A stretch of DNA of 64,000 nt. Source: Deltaproteobacteria bacterium. GTDB lineage: Bacteria > Myxococcota_A > UBA796 > GCA-2862545. This document shows positions 26,257-34,088 of this stretch, piece after piece. The stretch spans positions 84,423-148,422 of the forward strand of contig REDI01000010.1 of the NCBI GenBank assembly GCA_007693595.1, given 5' to 3'. Position 1 is the first letter of the stretch, and each line of letters starts with the position of its first letter. The notes beneath the pieces were generated by a model. That model had not been told where the DNA came from, did not search any database, and was given only the letters and a program-made list of their open reading frames with translations. The position numbers and the translations under genes are program-made.

Positions 26257-27336
26257 CCAGCCTCGGGCTCGCATGAGGCCCAGCATCAGCAGCGCCAGTC
26301 CGGCCATGATCGCGAGCACGGCGGGGTAGGACCACCACCACTGTAGCTCGGGCATCCACTCGAAGTTCATCCCGTAGATCCCCGCGATGAAGGTCAGGGG
26401 GATGAAGAGGGTGGCGACCACAGTGAGCCCTCGCATGACCTCGTTGGTCTTCTGGCTGGTGGTGGCGAGGTGCACCTCGAGCGTCGAGATCAGTCGCTCT
26501 CGAGCCGACTCGAGTCGATCGAGTAAGAGATCGAGGTGATCCAGCACGTCGCGAAGGTAGGGATGGACCTCGGGGCTAAGCCGGGTGGGCGCGTCGCGGA
26601 GCAAGACCGTTAGCGCCAGCCGCAGGGGCGCGATCGAGCGACGCAGTCGCCGAACCTCCCCTCGAAGTTCGTGGATCGTGCGGCCGGGAGAGAAGTTGAT
26701 CTCGGAGAAGACGTCTTCTTCGAGGCGCTCCATCTTGTCTTCGAGGGCGACCAGGAGGGTGAAGTAGGCATCGACCACCGCGTCGATGAGCGCGCAGAAG
26801 AGGTAGTCGGCGCCCATGCGTCGTATTCGGCCTGCGCTGGTGCGGATGCGCTTTCGGACCGGCTCGAAGGGGTCGCCGGGCCTCTCTTGGAAGGACAGGA
26901 CCCAGCCATCGCCCAAGGCGAGCGCGACGTGCTCGACTTTCGGTGAGCCGTGGTCGGGGTCGGGGCTGAGGTATTTCGCGGTGAGGAAGAGGGTGTTGCC
27001 GTAGTCATCGGCTTTTGGTCGGCCGTCGACCGAGAGCACGTCTTCGATGGCGAGGGGGTGGAGGCCGAAGCGCTCGCAGACCTGCGAGATCGCGTTGGCG
27101 TCGTGCAGGCCCACGAAGTCCACCCAGCGCACACTCCCTGCGCCGGTTATGATGGTCGGACGCTCTACCTCGGAGAGGGAGGTGTGCTCGTGCTCGCTCA
27201 CCTGCGCACCATCGTAGTCGAAGCGGTGCGCTCGGATGGGCACATCGACCGCATCGCCGGTGTACACGGCTGAACCCGGAGGAAGACCTGCCTTGGCGGC
27301 GTGTCCGCTTCGGGGGCGCTTGGGTCGTCGAGTCAT
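26248..27336 (-). CDS. corA: Magnesium/cobalt transporter CorA
   Basis: 362 aa. A large N-terminal cytoplasmic domain leads to a long stalk helix and two C-terminal membrane helices. The signature FIAGIYGMNFEWMPEL, with GMN at the pore mouth, is intact, and the last residues are basic (MRARGWLR) as expected. It forms pentameric Mg2+ channels in the inner membrane. The N-terminal ~30 residues are basic and not conserved in the family. It stands alone, with a 58-base gap to the downstream lipoprotein gene. Confidence 0.94.
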   Translation of the reverse strand: MTRRPKRPRSGHAAKAGLPPGSAVYTGDAVDVPIRAHRFDYDGAQVSEHEHTSLSEVERPTIITGAGSVRWVDFVGLHDANAISQVCERFGLHPLAIEDVLSVDGRPKADDYGNTLFLTAKYLSPDPDHGSPKVEHVALALGDGWVLSFQERPGDPFEPVRKRIRTSAGRIRRMGADYLFCALIDAVVDAYFTLLVALEDKMERLEEDVFSEINFSPGRTIHELRGEVRRLRRSIAPLRLALTVLLRDAPTRLSPEVHPYLRDVLDHLDLLLDRLESARERLISTLEVHLATTSQKTNEVMRGLTVVATLFIPLTFIAGIYGMNFEWMPELQWWWSYPAVLAIMAGLALLMLGLMRARGWLR

Positions 27337-27394
27337 GGGGGGCCTCTCGGGGAAGCGCCGGGACTAACCCGACGCTACCGAGAGCGAGTGGCGC

Positions 27395-28672
27395 TCACTC
27401 GATCACGTCGAGGCGATAGACCGTCTTGTGCTCCATGTGGGCGATGAAGATCGTTCCGTCGAGGGTGGTGATGCCGCCCATGCCCGCGCCGAGGCCGGTG
27501 TCGAAGGTGCGGATGATCGTCCCTTCCCGATCGAAGATCGTGAGGTGACCCGAGGCGTTGTCTCCGACCACCAGCAGGTCATGGCTGAGGCTGGCCAGGC
27601 CGCTCGGCACCGGCTCGCCGCCCCACTCCTGCCTGAGGGTCTGTTCCCCGATCATGACCGAGGTCGCGGGCGCGACGAAGAGGTCGCCCTCGATCCCCTC
27701 AGCGGTGAACCAGGTGCCGTCCGGGGTGCCGGAGGCGGTGTCCATCTGGATGACGCGCCCGCCGCCAGAGTCCGCAAAGATCAGCTCGGCGTCGACCTGG
27801 ACGATGTTGCTCGGGACATCGGCGACGCGGGTAAAGGCGTGGACGCCGAGATCGAAGCGCATGACGTCGGCGTCGCCATGATAGAAGTGCCCCGGAACGT
27901 GGGGGGCGACGAAGTCGTAGTGATCGATCGTGCCGAGGGACCCATTGAGGAGCCAATAGCGGTTATCGTACTCCCAGGCTAGACCCATACAGTACTCGGT
28001 GCCGTGGACCATGTCGAGGTGGGCGCCGTTGGACCAGGAATACGGCCCGTTCTCGCCGTTGTAGACGTCGGGGTCGGCCGTCCAAAGGGTCGGGCCGTTG
28101 TAGGGGCCGCCATCGGTAAGGTTTCCGGTGAAGTGCTCGGAGCAGGTGGCGAAGATGTCGGGGTAGTAGGTTCGCTCGTCGAGGGTCGACTGGTTGGTGT
28201 CGGGGTTCATGGCGCCGGGGTCGTCGGGGTCGATCCCCGTCTCTTCGGCGCCGAAGGCGATGCCCGAGGGTCGGCGCATGAAGTGCCACGCGTTGTGGTC
28301 GATCACGAGCTCGGCGCGTTCGTTCTCGACGGTGGCGGCGATCGGCGCGAAGGGGTGGAGGATCGCCACCGTGGAGCCGTTGAGCCCGGCGCAGTCGCCG
28401 ACGAAGCCGGTGGTACACTCGGTCTCGTCGTTGAAGTCGGGGTGGCGGGGGAGGCGCTGCACGGCCCACAGCCGACCTTGGTGAGAGACCGAGAGGTCCA
28501 CCGGGATCCATCGTCGCTGGGGACTGGCCGTGCCCTCGACGGCTTCGTAGAGCACGACCGCTTCGAAATCGACGTCCTGGGCGATGAGGGGGTTTGAGTC
28601 ATCGTCGGCACCGTTGCAGGCAAGACTCAGGGCAACGAGGGCAGCGAGGGGTTTCAGGGTGCGAGAATGCAA
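27395..28672 (-). CDS. Lipoprotein with beta-propeller-like repeats, function unknown
   Basis: 425 aa from a TTG at 28672, chosen because GGAGG lies 6 bases upstream and a lipoprotein signal peptide follows (LKPLAALVALSLAC). The open frame extends 19 codons further without a ribosome site. The mature protein shows blade-like segments near the end, such as DLLVVGDNASGHLTIFDREG and TTLDGTIFIAHMEHKTVYRL, resembling NHL or gluconolactonase-like propellers. Several Cys pairs (ECTTGFVGDC) suggest disulfides outside the cytoplasm. No catalytic motif is visible, so the function is open. Confidence 0.72.
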   Translation of the reverse strand: MHSRTLKPLAALVALSLACNGADDDSNPLIAQDVDFEAVVLYEAVEGTASPQRRWIPVDLSVSHQGRLWAVQRLPRHPDFNDETECTTGFVGDCAGLNGSTVAILHPFAPIAATVENERAELVIDHNAWHFMRRPSGIAFGAEETGIDPDDPGAMNPDTNQSTLDERTYYPDIFATCSEHFTGNLTDGGPYNGPTLWTADPDVYNGENGPYSWSNGAHLDMVHGTEYCMGLAWEYDNRYWLLNGSLGTIDHYDFVAPHVPGHFYHGDADVMRFDLGVHAFTRVADVPSNIVQVDAELIFADSGGGRVIQMDTASGTPDGTWFTAEGIEGDLFVAPATSVMIGEQTLRQEWGGEPVPSGLASLSHDLLVVGDNASGHLTIFDREGTIIRTFDTGLGAGMGGITTLDGTIFIAHMEHKTVYRLDVIE

Positions 28673-28735
28673 GGGAGACCTCCAAGGGGTTCCCGGTGAT
28701 AGCCCCAATGACCCCCGATCGAATGTCAAGGCTTG

Positions 28736-29740
28736 TTAGGACTCCTGAAAGAGTCCGTGCCACCACGCCTCAAAGTCTTCGGTGAGGACGACGGCTCGGA
28801 GCCGCGCCGCCAGGAGGTCTGTGGTGGTGTGGGTCCAGACATCGCGAAGCTCTACTTCTTCGAGCCAGGCGCCCAGGGTGCCGTCGCCTGTCTCGCGCAG
28901 GGCCTGCTCGACCCGCGCCTCGGTTCGGTCGACGAAGTCCGGTCGATCGACCTCGGTGCGCAGCGCGTCGAGCGCCACGTCGAGGGTGGCGAGCGGGTCG
29001 AGATCTTCGAGGTCTTCGAGGAGCTCGGCCAAGGGGGTGTCGAGGATCTCCTCGAGCAGCTCAAGGCGAAACTCCGCCATACTCTGGGCTCGCTCGGGAT
29101 CGGTGAGCTGCTCTGAGATCTGGCTCAGCGCTCGGGTCGTGGCGTCGCCGAGGAAGTCTCGGACTCTCCGCTCGAGCGCCTGCTCGAACTCTTCGCTCAC
29201 CGCATGGGCGAGGTCGGAGGCCGCATCCGCGACGCCCGCCGCCGCGAGCAAGCCCTTGCCCAGCGCGCGACCGCGACTGGCGGCCCGCCGTCCGAGCCCG
29301 CCGAGCTTGTCATCGGTGGTGCGCATGCGCCGACCGAAGCGAGACACCGTGTCTTCGAGCACGCGTGAGACCAGCTCGCGCATGGCCTTCTGCCGAACGA
29401 TCCGATCCGTGAGCCGCGGGGGAGGGGTGAAGGGGCGCCCTAGTACCTCGCGCAGCGGGGGGACGAGCTCGCTGGGCAGGACCTCGCGCAGGGGGCGCTC
29501 ATCGCGATCGAGGCGGCCTTTGGCGCGCTCCAAGCGACGCTCTACTGCGCCGCGAAGGGTCCCGCCGCGGGTCGCCGCTTTGAGAGCGGTCGCGACCTGG
29601 CTGGCGATCCACCGAGAGGACGCCAGCTCCGACAGGGGGGTCTGGGTGGTGGTGCGCACCATGAGGGCTGCGAGCTCGCGTAGGGACTCGGCTTGGTCGT
29701 CGCGCAGCCGGGCGAGCGCGCGGTCGGCAGGGTCGGTCAT
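28736..29740 (-). CDS. Hypothetical helical protein
   Basis: 334 aa from the ATG at 29740, with GGAG 5 bases upstream. The protein is predicted almost wholly helical and rich in Leu, Arg, Glu and Asp, with one short less polar segment (LGKGLLAAAGVADAASD) in the middle. No domain, signal peptide or metal motif is recognised. The ribosome site lies just after the stop of the Asp-Thr lipoprotein gene (23-base gap), so they may form one transcript. A structural or scaffold role is possible but unsupported. Confidence 0.65.
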   Translation of the reverse strand: MTDPADRALARLRDDQAESLRELAALMVRTTTQTPLSELASSRWIASQVATALKAATRGGTLRGAVERRLERAKGRLDRDERPLREVLPSELVPPLREVLGRPFTPPPRLTDRIVRQKAMRELVSRVLEDTVSRFGRRMRTTDDKLGGLGRRAASRGRALGKGLLAAAGVADAASDLAHAVSEEFEQALERRVRDFLGDATTRALSQISEQLTDPERAQSMAEFRLELLEEILDTPLAELLEDLEDLDPLATLDVALDALRTEVDRPDFVDRTEARVEQALRETGDGTLGAWLEEVELRDVWTHTTTDLLAARLRAVVLTEDFEAWWHGLFQES

Positions 29741-29763
29741 GGGGGCTCCAGCCGCTGTGCGGG

Positions 29764-30972
29764 CTAGTTCTGGAAGACAGCGCCGACGTTCCACTGGATC
29801 CCCGCCATGCCGGTGTCGGCACGATTGAAGGGGATGGTGCCGGCGCCGGTGCGGACCCGACCGACGAGCACGGTGATCTGCTGCCCTGGGGTCCATCCCG
29901 CGAATGCGGAGGAGGGGATGTTGTAGGTGCCGTTATCGATGAGCACGCAGCTCACTTCTTCGGCGATCGAACCCGCCGCGCTATAGCGCAGCAGACGAAC
30001 GAGCATGTAGTCGCCCCCGCTGCCGGTCCAGGTGAGGCGGAAGCCCCGGTTGACCGAGGGCGCTGCGGTGGCGCTGATCGGGGGCTCGGTCACCGAGAAG
30101 CTCGCGGGTGTGGACAAGGCGCCGTGGAGCGTGAAGGCGGGCCAGTTGGCCCCACCGTCGGAGATCAGGTCGTAGGTGGCGCTGTTTGCGAACTGAGAGG
30201 CCACGTTGCCGGTGGACTCGTACAGAAAGGTGCGCTCCGGTTCCTGGTTCAGGTTCAGCACATTGGAGGTGCCCCGGCGAAGGGTGAACCGCGGGATCCC
30301 TGGGGAGTAGACGGTGATATCGGGCCCGTCGTAAGAGTACTCGCTGACACAGCTATCGAGCCCCGGCGCGTAGAAGCGCCACAGCTCGATGTCGTTGGGC
30401 TCGGTGAAGTAGACGTAGCCGTTCGCTTCGGGCGGGGGCGTGCCTTCGGCCCAGTACCCGCCGACCCAGCGAAAGTGGCTGAAGGCGCCCAAGGTGCCGA
30501 GCCGGTTCTGTCCATCGGGCCAGTAGAAGAAGCCATCGTCGACCTGACCGCCGTGGGTATCGGTCGTGACGCGCACGCGATTGTAGCCGGCTGGGCCTGC
30601 GGGGGTCGTGACGCGCACGACCCCGGTGCCTGCTGACGTGACGGTGGCGCGGGTGTTGCCGAACCAGACCTGGGCAGACATATCGAAGGGTCCACCACGG
30701 ATCTCGACGGTCTGACCCCCGGCGTTCGTGCCGTGGGCTGGCTCGATACTGTCGATGTCGAGGGCCAGGAGGTCGCTGTCGAGGTCGGACTCGGTGTCGG
30801 TGTCGACATCCGTGTCGACGTCGGTGTCGACATCGGTGTCGGTGTCGGTGTCGGTGTCTGCGTCGCCTCCTCCTGGGGTGGCGACCCGGCCTTCGGGGTA
30901 GTAGGCCGTCATGCCACCGCAGGAGCCCAGCAGGATGGCTGCGAGCAGGGGGAGTCTGTATGGGGTTCGCAT
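29764..30972 (-). CDS. Lipoprotein with Asp-Thr repeat linker and IPT/TIG domain
   Basis: 402 aa. The lipobox (AILLGSC, Cys19) is followed by a linker of alternating Asp-Thr/Asp-Val units (about residues 37-60), then an IPT/TIG immunoglobulin-like domain (IDSIEPAHGTNAGGQTVEIR, AQVWFGNTRATV) and a ~230-residue beta-rich part with no known domain. Such DT linkers after a lipidated Cys are common in Myxococcota surface proteins. They probably hold the domains away from the outer membrane. A second lipoprotein of this style starts at 63874. A possible extended -10 lies at 31019-31030. Confidence 0.82.
   Translation of the reverse strand: MRTPYRLPLLAAILLGSCGGMTAYYPEGRVATPGGGDADTDTDTDTDVDTDVDTDVDTDTESDLDSDLLALDIDSIEPAHGTNAGGQTVEIRGGPFDMSAQVWFGNTRATVTSAGTGVVRVTTPAGPAGYNRVRVTTDTHGGQVDDGFFYWPDGQNRLGTLGAFSHFRWVGGYWAEGTPPPEANGYVYFTEPNDIELWRFYAPGLDSCVSEYSYDGPDITVYSPGIPRFTLRRGTSNVLNLNQEPERTFLYESTGNVASQFANSATYDLISDGGANWPAFTLHGALSTPASFSVTEPPISATAAPSVNRGFRLTWTGSGGDYMLVRLLRYSAAGSIAEEVSCVLIDNGTYNIPSSAFAGWTPGQQITVLVGRVRTGAGTIPFNRADTGMAGIQWNVGAVFQN
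30790..30864. repeat. Hexanucleotide-like repeat encoding the Asp-Thr linker
   Basis: About 75 bases of 6-base units alternating GTGTCG, GACGTC-like and GACATC forms; on the coding strand they read GAC-ACC/GTC pairs. The repeat can expand or contract without shifting frame, so linker length may vary between strains. Confidence 0.8.
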
Positions 30973-31018
30973 GGCTTCACCGAGGATGAAGAGGGCCAGA
31001 AGTGCGCTGGCGACGAAC

Positions 31019-31030
31019 TATAGCAGACGC
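31019..31030 (-). promoter_or_regulatory. Candidate extended -10 promoter element
   Basis: Minus-strand GCGTCTGCTATA followed by G, 47 bases before the lipoprotein ATG. It is identical over 12 bases to the element at 2643-2654. No clear -35 is seen. Confidence 0.35.
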
Positions 31031-31141
31031 CTCAGCGTATCGCTACCGGCCGGGTTGCCCCGAGCGTCCGATGGGATGAAGGGGGACGTTCTGTGATGGG
31101 CACGGGGCCTGCGGGCTGCTACGTCACGCCTGGGAGGTTGG

Positions 31142-31669
31142 GTGAACTTCGATCAGACCAGTGCGGACTGCCATGTCTTTACCTACAAGGAGGGCCTGTT
31201 ATCGAGGGTGGGGCACGACCTCAAGTTGCGCTGCGAACGCTTCCACGGTGTGCTCGAGCCCGATCGGGTCGAAGTGACCTTCGATGCCTCGGCCTTCTCC
31301 GTGGTCGGAGCTCTCAGAGATGGCAGGGTCGATCCCGGCGCTCTCTCTTCCAAAGACGAGCGTCAAATCGTCGACAACATCCGCAAGGGCGTCTTGCATC
31401 CCGATCGCTTTCCCAAGATCCGGTTCACTGCCACCGCGCTCCAGCACGAGACCCGAGCGCTGAACGTGCAGGGCACCCTCGAACTCCACGGAGTCTCTAA
31501 GCCCATCTCCGCCCGTGCGAGGCAGGTCGATGGGCGCTACCTCGCCGAAGTCGAGATCTACACCCCCGACTTTGGGATCCCGCCCTTTTCCGCCCTCCTG
31601 GGCACCCTCAAGGTCAAGCCCAAGGTCAAGGTTCGTCTGTCGATCCCTCAGCCCGCCAGCGCATCTTAG
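31142..31669 (+). CDS. YceI-family lipid-binding-like protein
   Basis: 175 aa from a GTG at 31142 with GGAGG 4 bases upstream. YceI features are DCHVFTYKEGLLSRVGHDLKL at the N terminus, DNIRKGVLHPDRFPKIRF in the middle and VQGTLELHGVSKPISA, the usual strand set of this lipocalin-like barrel. The family binds isoprenoid chains. Unlike many YceI proteins it has no signal peptide, so it is probably cytosolic. It stands alone and converges with the pterin dehydratase gene. Confidence 0.88.
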   Translation: MNFDQTSADCHVFTYKEGLLSRVGHDLKLRCERFHGVLEPDRVEVTFDASAFSVVGALRDGRVDPGALSSKDERQIVDNIRKGVLHPDRFPKIRFTATALQHETRALNVQGTLELHGVSKPISARARQVDGRYLAEVEIYTPDFGIPPFSALLGTLKVKPKVKVRLSIPQPASAS

Positions 31670-31796
31670 GGTCGGTTCGGCTGGGGCCCGCGCACGCTGC
31701 CGGACGCGCGGCCGGCCGCCGGGCCCTTCGCGGTGGAAGGCGGGTGTTCACCCTCGGCGCCGAAGCGGCTCCCTGGGACTCGGAGTTCGGTCCTCG

Positions 31797-32096
31797 CTAC
31801 GATGCGTTCAGCTCCTCCATGAAGCCAGCCAGCGTCAGATCCAGCGAGGTCAGCCCTCCCGCGTCGTGGGTCGTGAGCGCGACCTCGACGGTCTTGTAGA
31901 CGTTGCGCCAGTCGGGGTGGTGATCGAGGGCCTCGGCTCGGAGCGCCACTCGGGTCATGAAGCCGAAGGCTTGGTTGAAGTCTTGAAACGTGAAGGTGCG
32001 ACGCAGGCAGCGCTCCGCTTCGTCGTAGGTCCACGCGGGCAGGGAGCTCAGGGCGGTGGCGATAGCAGCGTCATCGAGCAAGGCTGGACGGGTCAC
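31797..32096 (-). CDS. phhB: Pterin-4a-carbinolamine dehydratase
   Basis: 99 aa from a GTG at 32096, overlapping the upstream membrane gene stop by 4 bases (GTGA), with GAGG just before it. The active-site pattern E-x3-H-H-P is present in EALDHHPDWRNVYKTVEVAL, with the later His and Asp in TTHDAGG and SLDLTLA. The enzyme dehydrates 4a-hydroxytetrahydrobiopterin during pterin recycling and has regulatory roles elsewhere. No aromatic amino acid hydroxylase is nearby. It is the last gene of a four-gene operon headed by a deoxyhypusine-synthase-like gene. Confidence 0.92.
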   Translation of the reverse strand: MTRPALLDDAAIATALSSLPAWTYDEAERCLRRTFTFQDFNQAFGFMTRVALRAEALDHHPDWRNVYKTVEVALTTHDAGGLTSLDLTLAGFMEELNAS

Positions 32097-32845
32097 GCGG
32101 TCCTCTCTGGGGCATCGGGTGGGGTGGGGTTCGCAGTCTCGGGCGCCGGCGCGTCCGGCAGGGCGGCGATCTCGCGGCGGAGGGCGGCGCGGAGCTTCTC
32201 GTGGACCTCGGGCACCCAGATCGCACGGGCGAGCGTCTGCACCACCGCCTCGAGGGAGGCGTTGAGGGGATCTCCTTCGGTCGGGCTCGCGGGGTCGTGC
32301 TGCTGCTCCTTGCGTGCCTCTTGGCGCATCCGCGACCGCGCCACGCCGAGCCACCGCCACATCTCTCGGCGTGTCGTACGAAAGATCAGCCCGACCGCCC
32401 GCTCGAAGGGCTTGGTGCTCACCCCTCTGGAGGCGCGCTGGATCGCGGCGCGAGCGCGGATGACGTCGCCGGGGAGCAGGCCGGCCGCGAGGGCCTCGTC
32501 GACCATGACGGCGCGGGCGACCACGTCGCTGAAGGTGTCGACCATCGCCTTGATAAGCAAGAACCAGAGAAGGAAGCGGAGGGCTCGCTTGATGGGCCAG
32601 ACGAGCAGGCCCCAGATGAGCCCGAGGCAGCCCCCTGCGGTCGCTCCCCCGAGTAGCCGGGCCTCGCGTCCGCTCAGCTTGACGTCGTACGGAGCGAGCT
32701 GAAGACGCGCCAGACGTGCCCGGAGCTGATCGGCGATCCACATGTCGAGGAGCGGGATCGGGATCAGGTGGGTGAGGCTGATGAGCAAGGCGTACCGAGC
32801 CACCAGCAGCAGGTCCAACGAGGCGTCTGTCGGTTGCTCGTCCAC
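32093..32845 (-). CDS. Membrane-associated protein of unknown function
   Basis: 250 aa from a GTG at 32845 whose first base is the last base of the upstream mini-ORF's TAG. Hydrophobic segments occur near residues 12-34 (LLVARYALLISLTHLIPIPL) and 65-100 (LLGGATAGGCLGLIWGLL, then FLLWFLLIKAM), followed by a basic cytoplasmic part and a Pro/Ala-rich acidic tail. There is no known domain. Between a DHS-like enzyme and a pterin dehydratase, its role cannot be guessed. Confidence 0.72.
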   Translation of the reverse strand: MDEQPTDASLDLLLVARYALLISLTHLIPIPLLDMWIADQLRARLARLQLAPYDVKLSGREARLLGGATAGGCLGLIWGLLVWPIKRALRFLLWFLLIKAMVDTFSDVVARAVMVDEALAAGLLPGDVIRARAAIQRASRGVSTKPFERAVGLIFRTTRREMWRWLGVARSRMRQEARKEQQHDPASPTEGDPLNASLEAVVQTLARAIWVPEVHEKLRAALRREIAALPDAPAPETANPTPPDAPERTA

Positions 32846-32970
32846 TAGGCGACCCGGTTGATCCCGTTGAGCGCCGCGACCCGGAGCCCCGACTTGGCCG
32901 CCTTCATGGCAGCCCCTTCGACTCCCGGGCCGGATCCGATCACCACCAGGTCGTATTCCTCGGCGCTCAC
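32845..32970 (-). pseudogene. 41-codon remnant of a flavin disulfide reductase (SthA/Lpd-like N terminus)
   Basis: A GTG at 32970 with AGGGGG upstream opens a 41-codon frame. It contains EYDLVVIGSGPGVEGAAMKA, the dinucleotide-binding start of soluble transhydrogenase and lipoamide dehydrogenase-like enzymes (normally GSGPAGEGAA), then AKSGLRVA, and ends in TAG after INRVA. The rest of that ~460-aa family, including the redox-active Cys pair, is absent here and in the other frames, where an unrelated membrane protein is encoded. The stop overlaps the next GTG by one base (TAGTG) and the DHS-like stop is 16 bases upstream. It is either a decayed gene or a retained leader peptide that couples translation. 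Confidence 0.65.
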
Positions 32971-32986
32971 GGTGGCCCCCTGGGTT

Positions 32987-33967
32987 CTAGTCGTGGAGGA
33001 TGTAGCCAAAGATCAGTGGTGCGACGATGGTGGCGTCGGACTGGATCATGAACTTAGGGGTGGCGACGTCGAGCTTACCCCAGGTGATCTTTTCGTTGGG
33101 AACGGCGCCAGAGTAGCCACCGTAGCTGGTGACGGCGTCGCTGATCTGGCAGAACCAGCCCCAGAAGCGGGTGTCTTCGAGGCCGAGGTCTTGGATCAAG
33201 CATGGAACCGCGCAGATCGGAAAGTCTCCGGCGATGCCACCGCCGATCTGAAAGAAGCCGATCGAGGGGGTGCTCGGGTCGTTGGGCTGCCGGTCGCGAT
33301 ACCAGCGCAGCAGTCGCTCGAACTGCTCGGTGTCGGAGATCACACAGTGATGGTGGGCCACCTTCTCGCGCATGACGGCGCCGACGAACATGTTGCCGGT
33401 GGTGGAGTCGGCCCAACCTGGGGTCCAGATTGGGACCCCACACTCCTTGGCGGCTAGGACCCAGGAGTCGCTGGGGTCGATCTGGAAGTGTTCGCTGAGG
33501 GAGGGGTCATCGAGCACGCGCCAAAGGAACTCCGCGGGGGCGTGTCGACGATCTTCGTCGCAGGCTCTGGACCACTCGACAATGAGCCTGGCCTCGAGCT
33601 CATGCATCACGTCTTCGGGGATGCAGGTATCGGTCACCCGGTTCAGGCCTCGGTCGTAGAGGGCCTTCTCGTCCTCGGCACGGAGCGCGCGCCAGTTGGG
33701 GATCTCGACGTAGTCCTTTGCGGCGAGGAGGTTGAAGAGATCTTCTTCGAGGTTGGCTCCGGTGCAGCAGATCCCGTGGACTTTGCCCTGTCGGATCATT
33801 CGGCTGAGGATTCGGCCGAGTCGGGCGGTCGACATGGCACCTGCGAGGGTGACGAACATCTCGCCGCCGGCTTCGAGATGCGCTTCGTAGGATCGGGCGG
33901 CTGCGACGAGCTCTCGGGCGTTGTAGTGCAGGAAGTGATGGTCGAGAAAGGCGCGGACCGTGCTCAT
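32987..33967 (-). CDS. Deoxyhypusine synthase-like protein
   Basis: 326 aa from the ATG at 33967 with GGAGG upstream; the longer frame runs into the divergent promoter. DHS-family features are the NAD-binding segments ICCTGANLEEDLFNLLA and GVPIWTPGWADSTTGNMF, the FFQIGGGIAGDFPICA stretch, and PNEKITWGKLDVAT with Lys298, which aligns with the catalytic lysine in the WGK motif of human DHS. Bacteria have EF-P, not hypusine-containing eIF5A, so the true reaction is probably transfer of a spermidine aminobutyl group to another amine, as in homospermidine synthase-like relatives. It heads a four-gene leftward operon and is divergent from cpaF. Confidence 0.88.
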   Translation of the reverse strand: MSTVRAFLDHHFLHYNARELVAAARSYEAHLEAGGEMFVTLAGAMSTARLGRILSRMIRQGKVHGICCTGANLEEDLFNLLAAKDYVEIPNWRALRAEDEKALYDRGLNRVTDTCIPEDVMHELEARLIVEWSRACDEDRRHAPAEFLWRVLDDPSLSEHFQIDPSDSWVLAAKECGVPIWTPGWADSTTGNMFVGAVMREKVAHHHCVISDTEQFERLLRWYRDRQPNDPSTPSIGFFQIGGGIAGDFPICAVPCLIQDLGLEDTRFWGWFCQISDAVTSYGGYSGAVPNEKITWGKLDVATPKFMIQSDATIVAPLIFGYILHD

Positions 33968-34088
33968 CGAGGGACCTCCGGCGGGAGGGTGTAATCGTTC
34001 CGCTCCGGCGCCACCACCGGAGCACGCGGTGGAGCTTTGCGATATGGCCCGCAGCTTGCAAGAGAGATGAGCTGGCTCAGGAGGAGCG

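Noticed and set aside
30790..30864. Short tandem repeat considered as a CRISPR array
   Set aside because: The units are 6 bases without spacers and lie in frame within a lipoprotein gene.
32097..32741. Extended frame upstream of phhB suggesting a fusion protein
   Set aside because: The extension lies in another frame of the membrane protein gene. phhB has its own GTG with a ribosome site, and its 99-aa length is normal for the family.
32845..32970. Frameshift within a full transhydrogenase gene
   Set aside because: The downstream sequence in all frames lacks the redox Cys motif and other domains of the family, so a sequencing frameshift would not restore a gene. I treat it as a remnant.
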